Below, piece after piece: positions 25,236-34,358 of a stretch of 64,000 nt of DNA; position 1 is the stretch's first letter, and every line of letters starts with the position of its first letter. The position numbers and the translations under genes were made by a program. The notes beneath the pieces are model-generated. The model did not search any database and had not been told where the DNA came from. It saw only the letters and a program-made list of their open reading frames with translations. Source of the stretch: Catenulispora sp. GP43 (GTDB taxonomy: Bacteria; Actinomycetota; Actinomycetes; Streptomycetales; Catenulisporaceae); assembly GCF_041260665.1 (NCBI RefSeq), contig NZ_JBGCCT010000015.1:186001-250000 (forward strand). The letters are read 5' to 3'.

Positions 25236-27149
25236 ATGCTTGCTCGGCTCACAGGTCCCCTACTGGCCGACGCGGACGCTGAGTCCCACCGCGCCGCCCT
25301 TCAAGCGTTGGCAGCCCTCGCCGGGGAGCATCCCGAGCAGCGGCAGCCGATCGCCGACGCCGTGTGCCGCTACCTGCGCGAGCCCGCCGAGCAGGCGCCT
25401 GCCGGGGAGCAGGCCGTCGCGCTGCTGGCGGCGCTGGCACGTCAGCATCCTGACGCCGACGGGGCCGCGGCGGACGCGCCGTGCGCCGCCGGCTGCGAGC
25501 AGTGCCTCGACCTGGTGCTGGACGGTGCCATCCTGCCGGACGTCGACTTCGGCGAGTGCCGCCTGGGCGCCGTCAGCCTCACCGACACCCACTTCCACGG
25601 CGACTCCGTCTTCGCCGGCGCCCGCTTCGCCGACCAGGCGCTGTTCCAGCGGTCGGTCTTCGAGGGCGACGCGTCCTTCGCCGGTGCGCGCTTCAACCGC
25701 GCGGCGGACTTCGGGCGGGCCAGGTTCCGGGCGGACGCCGACTTCTCGCGCGCCCGCTTCCACAGCATCGCCTGGTTCGGCCGGGGCGAGGAGTCCCTGG
25801 ACGAGGAGGACGAGGCCTGGGAGGAGATCGAGACGCGGCGCACCGTCGCCTGGGACGAGCTCAACGAGGACGACCCGAACTGGCCGATCGCCGAACTCAC
25901 CGACGAGTACCAGATGTGGGAGGAGGGCGGCGACGGCACGCGCTTCAACCACGGCGTGTCCTTCGCCGACGCGGCGTTCGCCCGCGAGGCCTGGTTCTGG
26001 AAGGCACGCTTCGGCAGCGCGGTGTCCTTCCAGCGCTGTGTGTTCGGCGGACGGGTCCACCTCATCCAGCCCGCGGTCGACCTCACCGGCGCCCGGCTGA
26101 CCGCGGCCGCCCAGGAGAAGGGGCAGGAGTGGCCGGAGGGCCAGGACTGGCCCCTGGGCTGGACGACCGCCGCGGGCCTGGAAGACGACGGCGCCGCGCT
26201 CGTGGTCCTGGACACCTCGCTCACGCCCTACCACCTGCACCTCGCCGATCCCGATCCCGAGGTCCGGCTGGCCGGGCTCCGGATCCTCGGCGACCTCGGC
26301 GACGCCGAGCCGGATCTGCGGGAACGCATCGCCGACACGGTCTGCGCCTACCTGCGCACTCCCCTGTCGTTCGCCGTGGCCACCGACCTGTTCGACCTCG
26401 CCCCGGCGCAGTTCACCGAGCTGCGGGCCCGCCGCGCCGCCCAGCGCCTGCTCACCGAGCGGACGCGGCCCCGTCCCGGCCGGCCGCTGTGGGAGGACAT
26501 CGACCTCCAGCTCTCCGGCGCCACCCTGATCGACTTCGACGCCTCCGACTGCCGCCTGGCCCGCGCCGACTTCAGCGGCGCCCAGTTCTACGGCACGACG
26601 AGCTTCGCCGGCGCGACGTTCGGCGGCAAGCAGTCCGTGGCCGGCACGGAGGTCAGCTTCGCGCTGAACTCCGGCGGGCAGCAGGGCCGCGCCACCTTCC
26701 ACGGCACCGCCGACTTCACCGGCGTCGCGCTGCGCTCCTCCGGCCTCATGCGCTGCCGCTTCCACGCCGACAGCTCGGTCCGCGCCTCGGGCACCGACCA
26801 GGACCTGATCAGGGTCCTGCTGGGCGCCCGGCTCGCCGGCGACGTGGCGGAGGTGACCGCCGACTTCCGCGAGGCGCTGCGCTCGTTCAGCGAGAACGCG
26901 CCGTACAAGCTGAGCCGGGAGGCCTGCGACGAGCTCGTCCAGAACGTGGAGTACGGGACCGTCCCGGGCCCGCCGGACGCCCCGTGGGAGGGCCGGACCG
27001 GACTGAAGATCACCGGCACCGACATGCTGCTCACCGACCTGGCGCGACCTCCGGCCGGCGCCGACTGCCTCCCGCTGGTCGGACCCGGGCAGCGGGAGGC
27101 GGCGAAGAGCGTCATCAGGGTTCTGCTGGAGGCGCTGGAGGCGGACTAG
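25236..27149 (+). CDS. Pentapeptide-repeat protein with two repeat blocks
   Basis: 637 residues. Two similar halves each begin with an alpha-helical HEAT-like stretch (ESHRAALQALAALAGEH ... and PEVRLAGLRILGDLGD ...). Each then has a right-handed beta-helix of Phe-Ala/Gly repeats of the Pentapeptide_3 kind (FAGARFADQALFQRSVF, FSGAQFYGTTSFAGATF). An acidic insert (about 185-235) splits the first block. No membrane helix or signal is seen, so it is cytoplasmic. A TAACGT box 7 bases before the ATG suggests a leaderless promoter. Repeats of this kind act in protein binding or DNA mimicry; the role here is unknown. Confidence 0.85.
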   Translation: MLARLTGPLLADADAESHRAALQALAALAGEHPEQRQPIADAVCRYLREPAEQAPAGEQAVALLAALARQHPDADGAAADAPCAAGCEQCLDLVLDGAILPDVDFGECRLGAVSLTDTHFHGDSVFAGARFADQALFQRSVFEGDASFAGARFNRAADFGRARFRADADFSRARFHSIAWFGRGEESLDEEDEAWEEIETRRTVAWDELNEDDPNWPIAELTDEYQMWEEGGDGTRFNHGVSFADAAFAREAWFWKARFGSAVSFQRCVFGGRVHLIQPAVDLTGARLTAAAQEKGQEWPEGQDWPLGWTTAAGLEDDGAALVVLDTSLTPYHLHLADPDPEVRLAGLRILGDLGDAEPDLRERIADTVCAYLRTPLSFAVATDLFDLAPAQFTELRARRAAQRLLTERTRPRPGRPLWEDIDLQLSGATLIDFDASDCRLARADFSGAQFYGTTSFAGATFGGKQSVAGTEVSFALNSGGQQGRATFHGTADFTGVALRSSGLMRCRFHADSSVRASGTDQDLIRVLLGARLAGDVAEVTADFREALRSFSENAPYKLSREACDELVQNVEYGTVPGPPDAPWEGRTGLKITGTDMLLTDLARPPAGADCLPLVGPGQREAAKSVIRVLLEALEAD

Positions 27150-27196
27150 CCGGTCGCATCGGAAAGCGGCCTCTTTCGCGCCGGGTCGAAACCGGG

Positions 27197-28435
27197 TCAG
27201 AACCAGGTCGGTGCGAAGGGTTGCGTCGGGGTCTTGAACATCCGGTCGGCGACGGCCAGGGCGCCGTGACGCTCCTCCGTCACCAGATCCGCCGACACCA
27301 ACAGGGAAGGCGCGTACCCGCCCAGGAGCATCGACCCGAGGCTCTGTACCGGAAGCGTCAGATCAGGGCTCTCAGTCGTGCGCTTCACCGTCGCGCCGGC
27401 CGGGCCGCCTTCCAGCGCGTAGACGCCGTCGGCGGGGCCGCCCTCGTCGCGGACGGACAGGACGATCCGGCCCTCGCTCTGGTACGTCCGCGCCGACAAG
27501 GCAGCGGAGGCATCGAGAACGCGCAGCCACAGCGTGTCGTAGCGGTCGGACTGGCGTGCCGCGCGCGGATTGCTCATGAACAGCCGCCAGGCGGCGTCGG
27601 CGCGCTCGGTCTCGACATCGACGCGGACGACCCAGTCCTGCTCCCACAGGAACTGCATCAGCCGCGCCCGCACCGCCGGGGTCTCGGCCAGGACCGACGC
27701 GCTGAGGGTCGTGTTCGGGGTGAAGCCGACGCGTTCGCCGGCGGACTTCGCCTGGTAGCTCGCCGAGCCGCGGATGATGCCGGCCTCGTCGCGCAGGACC
27801 GCGAACATCGTGCTCTTGTCCTCGGGCCGGCCCGCCGGGCGGACCAGACCGGCGTCCATCCGCCACCGCCACAGCGGCCGCTCGATCGCGCCGGGGGTCG
27901 TCGTGCGGATGCGGTCGTAGACGGCGGGCATCTCCTCGCACCACTGCTCGGCGCCGATCAGTTCGACCGTGCCGGGCAACGGGGCCCGCAGGGCGGCCGC
28001 GGTGGCGTCGATCTGGACCATGGCCTCTTCGGTCGCCGGGCCGTAGCCGAAGCGTCCGTAGATCGGCCATTCCGAGGGGATCAGGATGGAGGCGGCCTCG
28101 CCGCGCTCCGCCGACTGCCGGAGGCCGAGCGCCATCAGGCCTTTGAGGATGCCGCGGCGGCGATGCGTCGCCTGAACGGTCACCGCTGTGACGGCACCAA
28201 CGCCGAGAGCCGCGCCGCCAGGGACTGTGAGGTCCGTGTGAAAAGTCGCGTGCGTGCCGACGATCTGCTCGCCATCGAAACCCCCGAGTACGCGTCCCTG
28301 GGAGATCCCCTCCTCCCACATGAGGCGGCGGAAGTCGCCTTGGCCGCGCTTCTCGTAGTGCAGGAACCCGACGCTGACCGCGTCGGACCAGGTGTCGAAC
28401 TCCGAGTCGGAGACGGACTTGACGGCTATGGGCAT
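27197..28435 (-). CDS. GNAT acetyltransferase, Eis-like
   Basis: 412 residues from ATG 28435, with GGGAGGACC just upstream. The architecture is that of Eis: an N-terminal GNAT with the acetyl-CoA loop VTVQATHRRRGILKGLM, a second GNAT-like domain, an SCP2-like C-terminal domain, and a protein ending in an aromatic carboxyl (PTWF-COOH), which in Eis acts in catalysis. IYGRFGYGPATEEA is another Eis hallmark. Eis enzymes acetylate amines such as aminoglycosides or polyamines at several positions. A 31-base hairpin lies against its ribosome site. Confidence 0.88.
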   Translation of the reverse strand: MPIAVKSVSDSEFDTWSDAVSVGFLHYEKRGQGDFRRLMWEEGISQGRVLGGFDGEQIVGTHATFHTDLTVPGGAALGVGAVTAVTVQATHRRRGILKGLMALGLRQSAERGEAASILIPSEWPIYGRFGYGPATEEAMVQIDATAAALRAPLPGTVELIGAEQWCEEMPAVYDRIRTTTPGAIERPLWRWRMDAGLVRPAGRPEDKSTMFAVLRDEAGIIRGSASYQAKSAGERVGFTPNTTLSASVLAETPAVRARLMQFLWEQDWVVRVDVETERADAAWRLFMSNPRAARQSDRYDTLWLRVLDASAALSARTYQSEGRIVLSVRDEGGPADGVYALEGGPAGATVKRTTESPDLTLPVQSLGSMLLGGYAPSLLVSADLVTEERHGALAVADRMFKTPTQPFAPTWF

Positions 28436-28445
28436 GCTTGGTCCT

Positions 28446-28476
28446 CCCTGAGTGATCACTCCATGATCACTCAGGG
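28446..28476. promoter_or_regulatory. 13-bp inverted repeat abutting the ribosome site of the Eis-like gene
   Basis: CCCTGAGTGATCA and its exact complement flank a 5-base centre. On the reverse strand the hairpin ends right at the GGGAGG of the Eis-like gene and begins 26 bases after the FHA stop. It could terminate FHA transcription, serve as an operator, or mask translation. Confidence 0.6.
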
Positions 28477-28501
28477 TGCGGGCCCGCGCCCGGATTTTCG
28501 C

Positions 28502-29296
28502 TCAGCCCTGTTCGGCCAGCAGTTCCAGGTCCTCGGCGCTCAGCGTCACCGTCTTGACCAGCTCCCTGATCAGGTTCACGCTCAGCGTCGAGCCGACCGG
28601 CTCCCCCACCTCGTCGCGCATCAGCCCGCGCACGCCGCGGCGGTGCAGCCGTTCGCGCACCTCCTCGACCGTGTTCGCGACGGTGCGGAAGTTCCAGGAC
28701 TTGGTCGTGTACGGCGAGGCGTTCGCCGTCTGGGCGGTGTCCTCCCAGGTCAGCGGGAGCGGGAAGGGCTCTTGGCCTTCCAGGTAGCGGCGGGCCAGCG
28801 CGGTGAGGACCAGGCGCTCGGCCGGGGACAGTTCGTAGACGGTCTCCGGGTCGACGGTCGCGGCCTTGGTCGTCGAGCGGGGGTGGCGGTCGTCGTCGTC
28901 CACCAGGCGGACCTCCACCAGGTGGGAGCGCTGCTTGGAGGAGTTGATGACCAGCGGGGTGTATCCGGGTTCGATGACGCGGCGGTGGCCGGTGAGCATC
29001 AGGGCGCCGTTGGGGAGTTCGATCGGGAGGTGGCCGGTGTTCGTGAGCCACCAGCCGCCGTCCGGGCCGGTGCAGGTGAAGACGCCGTGCCGGCGGCTGA
29101 CCGTCGGGTCGTCGACGCCGACCGGGACGTGCACGTCCTCGCGGTCGCGGCCGAACAGCAGGGTGTACCGGCGCGCCGGGACCGCGTAGCCGCCTTCCGG
29201 GCCCAGCACGAAGATCGTGCCGGGGGGCGCCGCGGGGACTCCCTCGGAGGGACTGCCGGGCGGCAGCATCCGCGGGGGGAAGTGGGCGTTCGCCAT
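28502..29296 (-). CDS. FHA domain protein with C-terminal winged-helix-like region
   Basis: 264 residues. The forkhead-associated fold spans about 28-120: Gly-Arg at 49-50 (LLFGRD), SRRH at 67-70 and a later NTGHLPIEL (the N/G pair) are phosphothreonine-binding landmarks. Residues about 160-262 are helical (YELSPAERLVLTALARRYL ... VANTVEEVRERLHRRGVRG) and resemble a DNA-binding or adaptor winged helix. It lies head-to-head with a Ser/Thr kinase gene, so it may read that kinase's phosphorylation. It has no membrane segment. Confidence 0.88.
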   Translation of the reverse strand: MANAHFPPRMLPPGSPSEGVPAAPPGTIFVLGPEGGYAVPARRYTLLFGRDREDVHVPVGVDDPTVSRRHGVFTCTGPDGGWWLTNTGHLPIELPNGALMLTGHRRVIEPGYTPLVINSSKQRSHLVEVRLVDDDDRHPRSTTKAATVDPETVYELSPAERLVLTALARRYLEGQEPFPLPLTWEDTAQTANASPYTTKSWNFRTVANTVEEVRERLHRRGVRGLMRDEVGEPVGSTLSVNLIRELVKTVTLSAEDLELLAEQG

Positions 29297-29436
29297 GTCA
29301 GGGGCCTCCTTTCAGCTGGCGCCAGTGTAGGCGGACGGCGCGAGGACCGGTCCTCAACGATCATCAACAAATTGCCCTCGCACGACAGTGCTCGCTAACC
29401 TACGCAGCGTGAGTGCACGAAGCGGCGGGGGCGCCG

Positions 29437-31161
29437 ATGGACACTGACGTCGCCGATCCGGTGGGTCCGGGCGACCCGCGCGAGATAGGCCAGTTCACCA
29501 TCATCGGCGTGCTCGGCGCCGGCGGCATGGGCGAGGTCTTCCTCGGCACCCGCGAAGGACGCTACGTCGCGGTGAAGCGGGTGAAGCCGCGCCTGGTCTC
29601 CGGCGAGCGCTTCAACCGCGAGGTCGCGATCCTGCACCGGGTCCCCTTCGGCGTCGCGCCGTCGCTGCTGGCCAGCGACAGCACCGCGCCGGAGCCCTGG
29701 TTCGCGACCGAGTACGTGCCCGGCCTGACCGTGGAGGACGCCGTCCGCGCCTTCGGGCCGCTGGCCGCCGACGCCCTGTGGCTGCTGCTGGCCGAGACCG
29801 CCGCGCACCTGCAGGCCGTCCACGAGGCCGGGATCGTGCACCGCGACCTCAAGCCCGGCAACATCATGATGGTGCGCGACGGCGTGAAGCTCATCGACTT
29901 CGGCATCGCGCTGGCCGGCGACCAGTCCCGGCTGACGCGCAGCGGCTCGAGTTCGGGCACGCGCGGCTTCACCGCCCCGGAGCAGGAATCCGGCGACCGG
30001 GATGTGGCCGCGCCCGCGGACGTGTACTCGCTGGCCGCCACCCTGGTCTACGCGGCCTCGGTCCGGCTGCCCGGCGCCCAGCCCGACATCGCCCCGATCC
30101 GCGCCCTGGACGCCGCCCTGACGGGAATCGTCGAACGCTGTCTCGCCGCCGATCCCGACGCCCGGCCGACCGCCGCGGACCTGGTGGCCGCGGCCCGCGC
30201 GCACGCCGACTCCGTGAGCCCGTCCTGGCCGGCGGCAGTGACCGAGCGCATCGCGAAGCGCCGGACCTTCGCCTCAACGCCGGTGAGCGTGATCGACACC
30301 GTTCTGCCGCCGGAACCGGACGTGGACACGGAGCCGGAACCCGGCCCCCTGCAAGAGACAGCCGCCGGCACCAAGCCGGAACGACGCCGTCCCCGCTTCC
30401 TGATACCGCTCGCGGCGGTCACGGCGTTCTGCGCGGTCGTGGCCGGCGCGCTGGCGCTGCTGGCCTCGTCTCATCGGGGCGGTGCGGCACACGCGTCCTC
30501 CCCGACATCAGGTATCGGCATCGTGCCGATCGCCGGGACCCAGTCCTCGTCGGCGGGGAGCGGCGGCACTACCCCGCGCCCGCCGACACCGACCACACCC
30601 GGCGCGACCACCCCGTCGGCGGGGACGTCGTCGAACACCGCCACCGGGCCCGGCTCCGGGACCACGACCCCGCAGGGGCCCGGCTCGTCGTCGAAGAACG
30701 GCGGCGGTGGCAGCAGCTCGGCGGGACGGCCCGTGACCACCGGCACGGCTCCGAGCACTCCCCCGAGTTCGCCCCCGGCTCCCAAGCCCGGCCCCAGCCC
30801 GACCGCCTCGTCGATCCCGGGCATCAACAGCGCCGACGATCCGGCACGCGTCTCGAACTCCGAGGTGGACGTCAACTACGTCGCCAACGACGCCGAGTGC
30901 TCAGCCTGGCTGGACACCGACGGGTCGGGCAACCTGGCGGGAGTGCTCAACACTTCGCTGTACCAGTCCTGTGTGGCCGAAGTGATCCGCAGTGACGGAC
31001 TGACCCTCACCTTCAGCGCGTCGCAGTATGCCGAGAAGACGAGCTTCATCGCGGACCAGGGCTACACCATGCAGGTCTGCGTGTGGCACGCGGACGAGAA
31101 GAGCAACGAGAAGTGCTCGCCGCTCTACGCCATGAGCGGCACCACCCCGGTCCAGCGCTAA
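29437..31161 (+). CDS. Transmembrane Ser/Thr protein kinase
   Basis: 574 residues from ATG 29437, after a GCGGGGGCG site; starts at 29409 or 29413 are possible. Kinase domain about 18-260: GAGGMG, Lys47 in VAVKR, HRDLKPGN at 135-142, DFG at 154-156. One membrane helix near 315-340 (RFLIPLAAVTAFCAVVAGALALLAS). About 120 residues of Ser/Thr/Pro/Gly linker lead to a 100-residue outer domain with four Cys (DAECSAWL, QSCVAEV, MQVCVWH, EKCSPLY) that likely form two disulfides. It is divergent from the FHA gene and tail-to-tail with the next gene, with a 4-base overlap. Confidence 0.93.
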   Translation: MDTDVADPVGPGDPREIGQFTIIGVLGAGGMGEVFLGTREGRYVAVKRVKPRLVSGERFNREVAILHRVPFGVAPSLLASDSTAPEPWFATEYVPGLTVEDAVRAFGPLAADALWLLLAETAAHLQAVHEAGIVHRDLKPGNIMMVRDGVKLIDFGIALAGDQSRLTRSGSSSGTRGFTAPEQESGDRDVAAPADVYSLAATLVYAASVRLPGAQPDIAPIRALDAALTGIVERCLAADPDARPTAADLVAAARAHADSVSPSWPAAVTERIAKRRTFASTPVSVIDTVLPPEPDVDTEPEPGPLQETAAGTKPERRRPRFLIPLAAVTAFCAVVAGALALLASSHRGGAAHASSPTSGIGIVPIAGTQSSSAGSGGTTPRPPTPTTPGATTPSAGTSSNTATGPGSGTTTPQGPGSSSKNGGGGSSSAGRPVTTGTAPSTPPSSPPAPKPGPSPTASSIPGINSADDPARVSNSEVDVNYVANDAECSAWLDTDGSGNLAGVLNTSLYQSCVAEVIRSDGLTLTFSASQYAEKTSFIADQGYTMQVCVWHADEKSNEKCSPLYAMSGTTPVQR

Positions 31162-32627
31162 AGCTCACTCTGTTCGGCGGCGACCAGGGCGTCGACGTCT
31201 TGCCGGGTGTCCGCGCGCGCCTGGAATCGCAGGTCCACGCTGACGTTCAGGCCGTCGCCGCCGCCGAGCTCCCGCACCACCGAAACGGCGTCAGGGTCCT
31301 GACATCGGAACGTCTCGGGCTGGTCCAGCGGGAGCTCGGCGACCACCTCGCACTGGCCCGCCGGCCGGCCGTTCACGCGCACGCTCGCGGTCACGTCGGC
31401 GACGACGGATCCGGTCGGGTCCGCGCCCGAGGCGACGACGCCGTCCGCCTCGACCGAGCACGCGTTCTGGGCGCAATTCAGCTTCGGTTCTTGGCCGTAG
31501 CGGAAGACGATGCCGAAGTCGAGCGCGCCGGCGAGCGCCTTGGTCTGGTCGACCAGGCCGCCGAGGACGTCCTTCGCAGCGCTCTGTGACACGGTCTCGA
31601 CATCGGCCGGCTGCCCCGGGCCGGTCGTCGCGGGAACGAGGCGGAGCACGCGGTAGGGCTGCGTCGTCGAGATGTACAGCACGCCCGCCGACGTAGCCAC
31701 CGGCACCGCCGCATCGCCGTTCACCAGCGTGGTCGGGACGGTCGGCGACGGGAAGCCGGCGTCCGGCGCGGGCAGTGCGGACCGCAGCGAGGCCGCCAGG
31801 TCCCCCGCCGAGGCCAGGCCGGACGGCAGCAGCGCTTCCAAGGCGCCCTCGCCGGTGACCCACTCGCCCCGCACCGAATCCGCCGTCACGCCGGACGGCA
31901 GCTCCCCCAGGAGACCGGCCGAAGCCGGGTCGTCGGCCTTGAAGTAGGTCCGGCCGCCGACCTGGAGGACGCCGAGCTTCCCGTCGCCGAGATCGAGGTC
32001 GCCCTGGGCCTGGCCGCCGGGGGCGATCGTGAGCTGCCAGGAGGCGCGGCCGTCGGGCGAGAGTCCGGAGTAGCGCAGCAGCTGCTGGCCGGACAGGTTA
32101 GCGAGGGCTTGCGACAGGAGGCTGGATGCGGCCGGCGGCTTCGGTGCGCTCGACACCGGCGGTCCGCCCACCGCCGGCGGCAAGCTCGACGCTGGCGGCA
32201 AGCTCGACACCGGCGGCAAGCTCGGCATGCTGGTCGAAGCCGGAGTGCCCGACCGCATCGCTATCGCCGTCGCAGCGAACGCCACAATGGCGACCAGCGC
32301 TCCGGCTCCGATCACGAAGCGACCGCGCTGATGGGCCGGCGATCGCCCAGCGGGAGAATGGCTGACCGGGATAGTCGGCATTCGGGTGTCGCCCCCCGCC
32401 GACCGCTGCGCACCGGAGACCCTTCCGGTCGCGACCGATCGGCCGTGCCCGTTCGCCGGATTCGCTCCCCACAGCGTCCGGGGCTGGGGCGCCACCGCCG
32501 TCATCGATCCCTGATCCACCCGCGCCCCGATCCGGGCCGGCCGCGTGGACCCGACCGGCGGCGGCGCCCCCAGCGGTGGCGGCACGGAGCGCGGCGTCCG
32601 TTCCCAGAGCGGCAGTGGGCGCTCCAT
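31158..32627 (-). CDS. Membrane-anchored protein with LprG/LolA-like outer domain
   Basis: 489 residues from ATG 32627 (GGGAGG site). About 110 cytoplasmic Pro-rich residues, then a helix (FVIGAGALVAIVAFAATAIAM), then SLPPVSSLPPASSLPPA repeats as a stalk. The outer domain has SGLSPDGRASWQLTIAPG and a repeated beta pattern (LGVLQVGGRTYFKADDPA) like mycobacterial LprG/LppX-type lipid-binding sheets. A final 120-residue module has three Cys (KLNCAQNAC, GQCEVV). It lies between two kinase units and could be their substrate or sensor partner, which is inference. Confidence 0.75.
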   Translation of the reverse strand: MERPLPLWERTPRSVPPPLGAPPPVGSTRPARIGARVDQGSMTAVAPQPRTLWGANPANGHGRSVATGRVSGAQRSAGGDTRMPTIPVSHSPAGRSPAHQRGRFVIGAGALVAIVAFAATAIAMRSGTPASTSMPSLPPVSSLPPASSLPPAVGGPPVSSAPKPPAASSLLSQALANLSGQQLLRYSGLSPDGRASWQLTIAPGGQAQGDLDLGDGKLGVLQVGGRTYFKADDPASAGLLGELPSGVTADSVRGEWVTGEGALEALLPSGLASAGDLAASLRSALPAPDAGFPSPTVPTTLVNGDAAVPVATSAGVLYISTTQPYRVLRLVPATTGPGQPADVETVSQSAAKDVLGGLVDQTKALAGALDFGIVFRYGQEPKLNCAQNACSVEADGVVASGADPTGSVVADVTASVRVNGRPAGQCEVVAELPLDQPETFRCQDPDAVSVVRELGGGDGLNVSVDLRFQARADTRQDVDALVAAEQSEL

Positions 32628-32763
32628 CGCACCTCCCAGTCGGCAGTGCACGCGAACTCTGACGGCGAGCGTAGGTCGGCGCGCTCAGGACCGGTCCTCT
32701 GCCGGTTTGCCTAGCCTGCTCCCCAGCGACGCCCGTGCGGCGGGCGAGAGGGAGGCGATCGGG

Positions 32764-33444
32764 ATGTCCGAGGCAAGAGGTGTGCTGCTGCCGGCCTACG
32801 TGCTGGTCGACGAATCGGCGTCGATGGGTCCCTACGTGGACGACCTCTCCGCCGGGCTGGTCTCGCTGTGCGAGGAGCTGCGGGCCGCGCCGATGCTGGC
32901 GGCCAAGCTGCGGTTGGCCGTGCTGGGGTTCTCCGACGACGTCCGGGTGCACCTCGCCGTGGCCGACATGCGGCAGGAGACGAGCCTGCCGCGGGTGACG
33001 GTGCGCGGCAGCACCAACTACGGCGCGGCGTTCTCCGATCTGGCCGGCCGCATCCCGACCGATGTGCGCTTCCTTCGCGACGAGGGCTACAAGGTGCACC
33101 GTCCGGTGGTGTTCTTCCTCAGCGACGGCCAGCCCACCGACTTCGGCTGGAAGCGGGCGCTGGGCAGGCTGACCGACCGGCAGCGGATGCCGGCCGCGCC
33201 GAACATCATCGCCTGCGGCATGGGCTCGGCCGAGCGCCAGACCATCGCCGAGGTGGCCTCCCGGCCGGAGTTCGGGTTCATCGCGCAGCGCGGCGCCGAT
33301 CTCGGGAAGGCGATCTCAGAGTTCTTCCACGCGCTGACCGCCAGCCTGATCGCCTCCAGCCAGGCGCTGAACTCCGACCACCCGCAGCTGGTGGTGACCA
33401 AGCCGGAGGGCTTCTCGATCGTGCTGGACGAGGTCACGCCGTGA
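32764..33444 (+). CDS. vWA domain protein (TerY/YegL-like)
   Basis: 226 residues; the start at ATG 32764 has AGGGAGGCGATCGGG before it. The metal-ion site reads DESAS at 16-20, then Thr in GSTNYGAAF and Asp in FLSDGQPTD. These residues complete a MIDAS. It is cytosolic, without signal or membrane helix. Its stop overlaps the GTG of the PP2C gene. vWA, PP2C phosphatase and kinase in this order form the TerY-P triad, also seen as yegL-yegK-yegI in E. coli. Its role is probably to scaffold a metal-dependent complex. Confidence 0.9.
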   Translation: MSEARGVLLPAYVLVDESASMGPYVDDLSAGLVSLCEELRAAPMLAAKLRLAVLGFSDDVRVHLAVADMRQETSLPRVTVRGSTNYGAAFSDLAGRIPTDVRFLRDEGYKVHRPVVFFLSDGQPTDFGWKRALGRLTDRQRMPAAPNIIACGMGSAERQTIAEVASRPEFGFIAQRGADLGKAISEFFHALTASLIASSQALNSDHPQLVVTKPEGFSIVLDEVTP

Positions 33445-34358
33445 GCCCGAGCGTCCTGGCCGCCGGCGACGACACCGCGCCGTGGCCCCGGATCACCGTG
33501 GACACCCCCGGCGCCGAGTTCGAGCCGCGACCGCCCGGCCAGTTCGCGTTCGACTTCCCGGACACCGAGTGCGACGGGTGGTCGACCCCTGATTTCACGG
33601 TCCGCTCCGCCTCGGTGCGCGGGGCGAGCCACCGCTTCTACCGCAAGCCGCGGCAGGACTGCGCGCGCATCGCCGTGCACGAGGCCTCCGGCACGGTGGT
33701 GTTCGCGGTCGCCGACGGCGTCTCCGGCGCCACCGACTCCCAGCTCGGCGCGGTGGAGGCCTGCCGGGCCGCGGTGGAGCGGCTGCTGCACGTGCTGTCG
33801 CAGGGCGGGCCGCTGGACCTCGACGGTGTCGCGCACCACGCCGCCGAGCGCCTGAGGCAGCTGGTGGCGTGGCGGCTCGGCAGCACCGATCCGCAGTCCT
33901 CGGCGGTGGCCGCGCAGTGGTACGCCACGACGCTGGTCGCCGGGATCGTCCAGCCGGACTCGTCCGGGCCGCACGTCCAGCTGTTCCGGATCGGCGATTC
34001 CGGCGCCTGGCTGCTGGACCGCGCGACCGGTTCCTACCACGCGCTGTTCGGGTCGAAGACGGGCGCGGCGGCCGACCTGGTGTCCACCGCGGTCGTGCCG
34101 CTGCCGCACGTGCCCGAGGCCGTCGAGGCGGTCGCCGAGCACCTGACGCCCAGCGAGGTGCTGCTCGTCGGCACCGACGGCTTCGGGGACCCGCTGGGCG
34201 ACGGGGACGGCCGGGTCGGCGCGCTGTTCGCGCGCCACCTCGCGGTGCCGCCGAGCCCGCTGCGGCTGGCGCACGTCCTGGACTTCTCCCGCGAGACCTT
34301 CGACGACGACCGGACCCTGGTGGCGGTCTGGCCCGGACCCGCTGGAGCGGCGCCATGA
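33441..34358 (+). CDS. PP2C-type Ser/Thr phosphatase (YegK-like)
   Basis: 305 residues from GTG 33441, overlapping the vWA stop. Metal-binding landmarks: QDCARIAVH, VADGVSG with DG at 92-93, FRIGDSGAW near 180, LLVGTDGFGD near 245 and FDDDRTLVAVW near 290. It removes phosphate from Ser/Thr of proteins and should oppose the kinase encoded next. Its stop overlaps the kinase ATG (ATGA), so all three triad genes are translationally coupled. Confidence 0.92.
   Translation: MSPSVLAAGDDTAPWPRITVDTPGAEFEPRPPGQFAFDFPDTECDGWSTPDFTVRSASVRGASHRFYRKPRQDCARIAVHEASGTVVFAVADGVSGATDSQLGAVEACRAAVERLLHVLSQGGPLDLDGVAHHAAERLRQLVAWRLGSTDPQSSAVAAQWYATTLVAGIVQPDSSGPHVQLFRIGDSGAWLLDRATGSYHALFGSKTGAAADLVSTAVVPLPHVPEAVEAVAEHLTPSEVLLVGTDGFGDPLGDGDGRVGALFARHLAVPPSPLRLAHVLDFSRETFDDDRTLVAVWPGPAGAAP

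Noticed and set aside
25481-29398. 1305-codon plus-strand frame spanning several genes
   Set aside because: It crosses the pentapeptide-repeat gene out of frame and runs antisense to the Eis-like and FHA genes, both with clear motifs.
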